Below, one piece after another: positions 59,610 through 64,000 of a stretch of DNA of 64,000 nucleotides. The notes under the pieces were generated by a model. It was given only the letters and a program-made list of their open reading frames with translations, ran no database searches and was not told where the DNA came from. Positions within the stretch are counted from its first letter, which is position 1. Every line of letters begins with the position of its first letter. A program made the position numbers and the translations under genes. This DNA is from Frigoribacterium sp. Leaf415 (lineage in GTDB: Bacteria; Actinomycetota; Actinomycetes; Actinomycetales; Microbacteriaceae): the NCBI RefSeq assembly GCF_001424645.1, contig NZ_LMQR01000001.1, positions 3,047,857-3,111,856 on the forward strand. Reading direction: 5' to 3'.

Positions 59610-60680
59610 GTGGACGGTGATCACCTGCACGCAGGCACGCGGGCGAGACACGATCGTGTCGACGCCGTCCTCGACGACTTCTTCGCCCTGGCCAAGCGCC
59701 GGGCCGAGTCCGTGGGCTGGCGCTACGTCGACCTGTGGTCGGTGCTCGAGCGCAACAGCGCCGGGGGCAAGCGCTTCCGGCCCCGCATGGTCTTCACGGT
59801 CTACGACGCCCTCGGGGGCGCCGACGACGAGGCCGTGGCCCGCGTCGGCGCGGCCTTCGAGCTGCTGCACACGGCCCTGATCGTCCACGACGACGTGATC
59901 GACCGCGACTTCTCGCGACGCGGCATCCCCAACGTCTCGGGCAGCTACCGCGACACCGCGACGACGGCGGGCATCCCGACCCCCGCGGCCGAGCACCGGG
60001 GCATGTCGGCCGCCGTCATCGCCGGCGACCTCGCCCTGACCGGGGCCAGCCGCATGCTGCTCGGCATCGGCTGCGCCGACCACGTCCGCACGCGGTTGCT
60101 CGACCTGCTCGACGAGGCGATCTTCGTCAGCGCGGGTGGAGAGATGGTCGACGTCGAGTTCTCGCTGTCCGCCGACCTGCCGACCGTCGACGAGATCCTC
60201 GACATGGAACGCGCCAAGACGGCCGTCTACTCGTTCGAGGCGCCGCTGCAGGCGGGCGCCGTCCTGGCCGGGGCGGTCGAGGCCGTCGTCACGGCGGTCG
60301 GCGACTTCGGCCGCGAGGTCGGGGTCGCGTACCAGGTGGTCGACGACCTGCTCGGGGTCTTCGGCACCGAGGAGGCCACCGGCAAGACCACACGCGGCGA
60401 CCTGCGCGAGGGCAAGCGCACGGTGCTCGTCGCGCACGCCGCGACCACCGACGAGTGGTTCACGATCCAGCCGTTCATCGGCAAGGCCGACCTCAGCGAG
60501 GCCGAGGCCGAGCACGTCCGCGGCCGCCTCGAGGTCTGCGGCGCCCGCGCCTTCGCCGAGGGGCTCGTCGAGCAGCACGCCCGCCGCGCGCTGGACGTAC
60601 TCGACCGTCCCGAGGTGCCCGAGTCGCTGCGCGAGGCGCTGACGCCGGTCGTCCAGGACGTCCTCGAGAGGGTGCGATGA
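59610..60680 (+). CDS. crtE: Geranylgeranyl diphosphate synthase-type polyprenyl synthase
   Basis: A 356-residue polyprenyl synthase. The first Asp-rich region is VHDDVIDRD and the second is QVVDDLLGVFG; the Lys/Arg block is GKRFRPRMVF. Near 360 residues is typical of actinobacterial CrtE/IdsA. It builds GGPP for carotenoids. GTG start right after a -10-like element; the stop overlaps crtB (ATGA). Confidence 0.93.
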   Translation: MDGDHLHAGTRARHDRVDAVLDDFFALAKRRAESVGWRYVDLWSVLERNSAGGKRFRPRMVFTVYDALGGADDEAVARVGAAFELLHTALIVHDDVIDRDFSRRGIPNVSGSYRDTATTAGIPTPAAEHRGMSAAVIAGDLALTGASRMLLGIGCADHVRTRLLDLLDEAIFVSAGGEMVDVEFSLSADLPTVDEILDMERAKTAVYSFEAPLQAGAVLAGAVEAVVTAVGDFGREVGVAYQVVDDLLGVFGTEEATGKTTRGDLREGKRTVLVAHAATTDEWFTIQPFIGKADLSEAEAEHVRGRLEVCGARAFAEGLVEQHARRALDVLDRPEVPESLREALTPVVQDVLERVR

Positions 60681-61558
60681 CGGGCCTGTCGCTGTACGAC
60701 TCCGTGGCCGACGCGACCGCGGGCGGCGTGATCCGCCGCTACTCGACGTCCTTCGGTCTGGCCTCGCGCCTGCTGGGCGGCGAGGTGCGGCAGCACGTCG
60801 AGAACGTGTACGCGCTCGTGCGCATCGCGGACGAGATCGTCGACGGTCCTGCGACCGAGGCCGGTCTGGGCGCCGAGGCCGCGGGCCGGTTGCTCGACGG
60901 CTTCGAGGCCGAGACCGAGCGCGCCCTGGTCGAGGGCTTCAGCCCGAACCTGGTCGTGCACGCCTTCGCCCGCACCGCCCGCGCCACCGGTTTCGGTGCC
61001 GAGCTGACGGCCCCCTTCTTCGCCTCGATGCGGGCCGACCTCAGCGCCCGCGAGCACGACCAGGCCTCGTTCGACGCGTACGTGTACGGCTCGGCCGAGG
61101 TCGTCGGGCTGATGTGCCTGAAGGCGTTCCTGCAGGGGCACTCCTTCCCACCGAGCACGGTCGCCGAGCTCGAAGAAGGGGCCCGCCGCCTGGGCGCCGC
61201 CTTCCAGAAGGTGAACTTCCTGCGTGACCTCGCGGCCGACTTCGAACAGCTCGGCCGCAGCTACTTCCCCGGGGTCGACGTGACCACGTTCGACGAGCAG
61301 ACGAAGACGAGACTGGTGCGAGACATCGACGACGACCTCCGCGTGAGCGGCGAGATCATCCCCGTGCTGCCGACGACCTCGCGTCGGGCGGTGGCACTGG
61401 CCCACGGCCTGTTCGCCGAGCTGAACCGGCGTCTCGAGGCGACCCCCGCCTCCTCGCTGGTCCGGGCGCGCGTGCGCGTGCCGAACCCGGTCAAGGTGCG
61501 CATCGCCGCGGGGGCCGCGGCCGGCCGCGTCACGCGCCTGCCCGAGGCCCGCGCATGA
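60677..61558 (+). CDS. crtB: Phytoene synthase
   Basis: A 293-residue squalene/phytoene synthase with the [11 protein letters not shown] start, RIADEIVDG (first Asp-rich), and [20 protein letters not shown] (second). It condenses two GGPP to phytoene. ATG overlaps crtE, and its stop overlaps crtI (ATGA). Confidence 0.96.
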   Translation: MTGLSLYDSVADATAGGVIRRYSTSFGLASRLLGGEVRQHVENVYALVRIADEIVDGPATEAGLGAEAAGRLLDGFEAETERALVEGFSPNLVVHAFARTARATGFGAELTAPFFASMRADLSAREHDQASFDAYVYGSAEVVGLMCLKAFLQGHSFPPSTVAELEEGARRLGAAFQKVNFLRDLAADFEQLGRSYFPGVDVTTFDEQTKTRLVRDIDDDLRVSGEIIPVLPTTSRRAVALAHGLFAELNRRLEATPASSLVRARVRVPNPVKVRIAAGAAAGRVTRLPEARA

Positions 61559-63288
61559 GCCGCGACACGGTCGACCGCGGGGCCACGGGCGCCGGCACCG
61601 GTGAGCCCGACGAGTCGCACGGCCTCAGCGTCACCCGCCACGGCCGCCGCGTCGTCGTGATCGGCGGCGGCATCAGCGGCCTGGCCTCGGCTGCACTGCT
61701 GGCCCGCGAAGGCCACGAGGTCACCCTGCTCGAGAAGAACGACGAGGTCGGGGGCCGCGCCGGGTCGTGGAGCCACGAGGGCTTCCGCTTCGACCTCGGC
61801 CCGAGCTGGTACCTCATGCCCGAGGTCTTCGACCACTTCTTCCGCCTCATGGGCACGTCGGCGGCCGAGCGCCTCGACCTCGTCGAACTCGACCCGGGCT
61901 ACCGCGTGCTGTTCGAGCCGACGCCCGACGACCCCTCGGCCAGCGCACCGATCGACGTGCCCCGTGGGCTCGAGCAGAACGTCGAGCTCTTCGAGCGCGT
62001 CGAGCCCGGCAGCGGCGAGCGCATGCGCCGGTACCTGCGCTCGGCCCGCGACACCTACGACATCGCCAAGCGGCGGTTCCTCTACACGAGCTTCGGCAGC
62101 CTCGCACCGCTGCTGCGCGGCGACGTGCTGGTGCGCCTGCCCAAGCTGGCTCGGCTGCTGCTGACGAGCCTCGACTCGTTCGCCTCCCGCACGGTGACCG
62201 ACCCGCGCCTCCGTCAGATCCTGGGGTACCCCGCGGTCTTCCTCGGCTCGTCGCCGTTCGACACCCCGAGCATGTACCACCTGATGAGCACGCTCGACCT
62301 CGACGACGGTGTGCTGTACCCGCAGGGCGGCCTGATCTCGGTGATCGAGGCGATCCGCGACGTGGCCGTCGAGGCCGGGGTGACCGTCGTGACCGGTGCG
62401 TCCGTGACGCAGATCGTCACGCAGCCGCTCGCGGCCGAGGGTGCGGCCCTGCCGCGCGGCTCGAAGGCGACCGCCGAGGCGACCGGGGTCGACTGGGTCG
62501 ACGCCGAGGGCGCGACGCACCGCGTCGACGCCGACCTCGTGGTCAGCGCGGCCGACCTGCACCACACCGAGACGCAGCTGCTGCCGCGCGAGCTGCGCAC
62601 CTACGACTCGTCGTACTGGGCGAAGAAGAACCCCGGGCCGAGCGCCCTGCTGCTCTACCTCGGCGTCGAGGGCGAGATCCCCGAGCTCGAGCACCACACG
62701 TTGCTCTTCGCCCGCGACTGGCACGAGAACTTCGACCTGATCTTCGGCGCCGACAAGCGCATCCCCGACCCGCCGTCGCTGTACGTCTGCAAACCGAGCA
62801 CGGTCGACCCGTCGACGGCGCCCGCCGGTCACACGAACCTCTTCGTCCTGGTGCCGCTGCCCGCCGACCCGGCGCTCGGCTCGGGTGACGTCGACGGTGA
62901 CGGCGACCCGATGATCGAGCGGCTCGCCGACGGCGTCATCGCCCAGATCGCCGAGTGGGCGAACGTGCCCGACCTCGCCGACCGCGTCGTCGTCCGACGC
63001 ACCCGCGGACCGCGCGACTTCGTCGACGACGTCAACGCCTGGAGCGGCAGCATGCTCGGCCCCGCGCACACGCTCGCCCAGAGCGCCTTGTTCCGCACCG
63101 GCAACGTCTCGACCCGCGTCGACTCGCTGTTCTACGCCGGCGGTTCGGTCCGCCCGGGCATCGGCCTGCCGATGTGCCTGATCAGCGCCGAGGTGCTGCT
63201 GAAGAACCTGCGCGGCGACACGAGCACCGAGCCGCTCCCCGAGCCGTCGGCGGCCCGGTCGACGCCGTCCGAGTCCGCCGCCGGCTGA
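61555..63288 (+). CDS. crtI: Phytoene desaturase (lycopene-forming)
   Basis: A 577-residue CrtI-type enzyme. The FAD dinucleotide-binding motif is [18 protein letters not shown] near residue 33, followed by [14 protein letters not shown]. The C-terminal signature [20 protein letters not shown] is standard. It introduces four double bonds to make lycopene. Overlaps with crtB and with the cyclase gene (TGATG). A 20-residue hydrophilic N-terminal extension precedes the fold. Confidence 0.96.
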   Translation: MSRDTVDRGATGAGTGEPDESHGLSVTRHGRRVVVIGGGISGLASAALLAREGHEVTLLEKNDEVGGRAGSWSHEGFRFDLGPSWYLMPEVFDHFFRLMGTSAAERLDLVELDPGYRVLFEPTPDDPSASAPIDVPRGLEQNVELFERVEPGSGERMRRYLRSARDTYDIAKRRFLYTSFGSLAPLLRGDVLVRLPKLARLLLTSLDSFASRTVTDPRLRQILGYPAVFLGSSPFDTPSMYHLMSTLDLDDGVLYPQGGLISVIEAIRDVAVEAGVTVVTGASVTQIVTQPLAAEGAALPRGSKATAEATGVDWVDAEGATHRVDADLVVSAADLHHTETQLLPRELRTYDSSYWAKKNPGPSALLLYLGVEGEIPELEHHTLLFARDWHENFDLIFGADKRIPDPPSLYVCKPSTVDPSTAPAGHTNLFVLVPLPADPALGSGDVDGDGDPMIERLADGVIAQIAEWANVPDLADRVVVRRTRGPRDFVDDVNAWSGSMLGPAHTLAQSALFRTGNVSTRVDSLFYAGGSVRPGIGLPMCLISAEVLLKNLRGDTSTEPLPEPSAARSTPSESAAG

Positions 63289-63656
63289 TGGGGTTCCTGT
63301 ACCTCGCGGCGCTGCTCGTCTCGCTGTTCGGCATGGTGATGCTCGACCGCAGGTTCCACCTGTTCTTCTGGCGCGACGTCCCCCGGGCGGCGGTGACGTT
63401 GCTGGTCGGCGTCGTGTTCTTCCTGATCTGGGACGTCGTGGGCATCGACCTCGGCATCTTCTTCCGGGGCGAGACCTCGTTCATGACCGGCGTCCTCGTG
63501 GCGACCGAGCTGCCGCTCGAAGAGGTCTTCTTCCTGGCGCTGCTCTGCTACCTGACGATGAACCTGCTGGCCGGAGCCCGGATGGCGGCGGCGGTCGTGC
63601 TCGACCGGCGTGACGCGAGCCGGGCCGGTCGCCCGGTGGACGGCGTGCCGTCGTGA
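63288..63656 (+). CDS. crtYe: C50 carotenoid cyclase subunit, CrtYe type
   Basis: A 122-residue membrane protein of the lycopene cyclase domain family, with YLAALLVSLFGMVMLDRRF, the LIWDVVGIDLGIFFRGETSF block and TELPLEEVFFLALLCYL. In actinobacteria CrtYe and CrtYf form a heterodimer that makes C50 rings. Its start overlaps crtI by one base and its stop overlaps crtYf (GTGA). Confidence 0.93.
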   Translation: MGFLYLAALLVSLFGMVMLDRRFHLFFWRDVPRAAVTLLVGVVFFLIWDVVGIDLGIFFRGETSFMTGVLVATELPLEEVFFLALLCYLTMNLLAGARMAAAVVLDRRDASRAGRPVDGVPS

Positions 63657-64000
63657 CCTACTGGGCCGTCAACGCGGTGTTCCTGTCGATCGTCGCCGTG
63701 CTCGGAGTATTGGCGCTGGTGGCCGCAGGGGTGCGTGGCCGGGCCGCGCGCGCCTCCTCGTCCCCGGCCGAGACGTCGCGTCGGCGGCGCGAACGGCTGC
63801 TGGGCGCAGGCCTCGCGACCGGCGTGCTGCTCGTGATGACCGCCGTGTTCGACAACGTCATGATCGGCATCGGGCTGGTCGGCTACGACGCCGCCCGGAT
63901 CAGCGGGGTGTTCGTCGGCATCGCCCCGCTCGAGGACTTCGCCTACGCGATCGCGGCGCTCGTGCTGTTGCCGTCGGTGTGGGTGCTCCTCGGCGGGCCG
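63653..64000 (+). CDS. crtYf: C50 carotenoid cyclase subunit, CrtYf type (cut by window end)
   Basis: The visible 116 residues carry VTYWAVNAVFLSIVAVLGVL, a basic linker, and the VFDNVMIGIGLVGYDAARIS and IAPLEDFAYAIAALVLLPSV blocks that recall the second half of the split cyclase. It would pair with CrtYe to cyclise the C50 chain. The C-terminus lies past the window. A motif copy lies in the gene at 63749-63758. A crtEb prenyltransferase gene would be expected next. Confidence 0.85.
   Translation, partial: MTYWAVNAVFLSIVAVLGVLALVAAGVRGRAARASSSPAETSRRRRERLLGAGLATGVLLVMTAVFDNVMIGIGLVGYDAARISGVFVGIAPLEDFAYAIAALVLLPSVWVLLGGP

Noticed and set aside
4191..63758. AGGAGGCGCG as ordinary Shine-Dalgarno sequences
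   Set aside because: Most copies lie within genes, on the wrong strand, or after stop codons. The CGCG extension is not part of the anti-SD match.

Overview
The window is high-GC DNA with dense, often overlapping genes (ATGA, GTGA or TGATG junctions) and many GTG starts. The gene content points to an actinobacterium of the family Microbacteriaceae: a C50-type carotenoid cluster with split lycopene cyclase genes (crtYe/crtYf), a DasR-type GlcNAc regulon, a DUF4307 protein, a fused CopD-CtaG copper/oxidase-assembly protein, and perfect actinobacterial LexA and DtxR/Zur-type operators. The genus cannot be fixed from sequence reading alone. No rRNA, tRNA, CRISPR array, transposase or prophage was seen.

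Layout. 1-3.1 kb: a partial esterase, an MFS exporter and a decayed acetyltransferase. 3.1-10.9 kb: a complete kdp potassium-uptake operon (an extra microprotein, kdpF, A, B, C, then sensor kinase kdpD and regulator kdpE). 11-16.4 kb: hypothetical genes, including a three-gene coupled operon, a LexA-box-controlled DUF6504 gene, a septum-formation-type membrane protein, an SGNH-like protein and a coupled pair of microproteins. 16.5-28 kb: an accessory stretch with an F420/NADP-type oxidoreductase, a soluble Ser/Thr kinase-GAF protein, a type II restriction-modification pair, a MarR regulator, a TasA-like secreted protein beside a signal peptidase fused to a LamG domain, a glutathione peroxidase, an AbiEi/DUF559 protein and an AraC regulator. 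28-39 kb: a lipid kinase, a heme-oxygenase-like gene under a DtxR-like box, a PIF1-type helicase, a GntR-controlled ABC exporter, a GlxA-type regulator, an HD protein, an LLM oxidoreductase and CopD-CtaG. 39-44 kb: HU, ribosomal proteins S14, L33 and L28 without zinc ribbons, and zur-znuBCA. 44-48 kb: GlcNAc-type PTS genes, a toxin-antitoxin pair and DasR, linked by two copies of one operator. 48-57 kb: branched-chain-type 2-oxoacid dehydrogenase E2-E1beta-E1alpha, an aminotransferase, a holin-family membrane protein, a tyrosine phosphatase, purB and small membrane proteins. 57.5-64 kb: a fatty acid desaturase and the carotenoid genes idi / crtE-crtB-crtI-crtYe-crtYf (the last cut by the window end).

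The strongest unexplained signal is a short sequence, AGGAGGCGCG, counted by eye 32 times in both orientations (48 times as the 9-mer GGAGGCGCG). Base composition predicts about one copy of the 10-mer. Many intergenic copies extend to AGGAGGCGCGGGTC. Inverted pairs form terminator-like hairpins, five copies form a 23-bp minisatellite, and other copies sit inside genes. This resembles DNA-uptake sequences or REPIN/HIP1-type iterated elements and could be an undescribed genome-wide signal.
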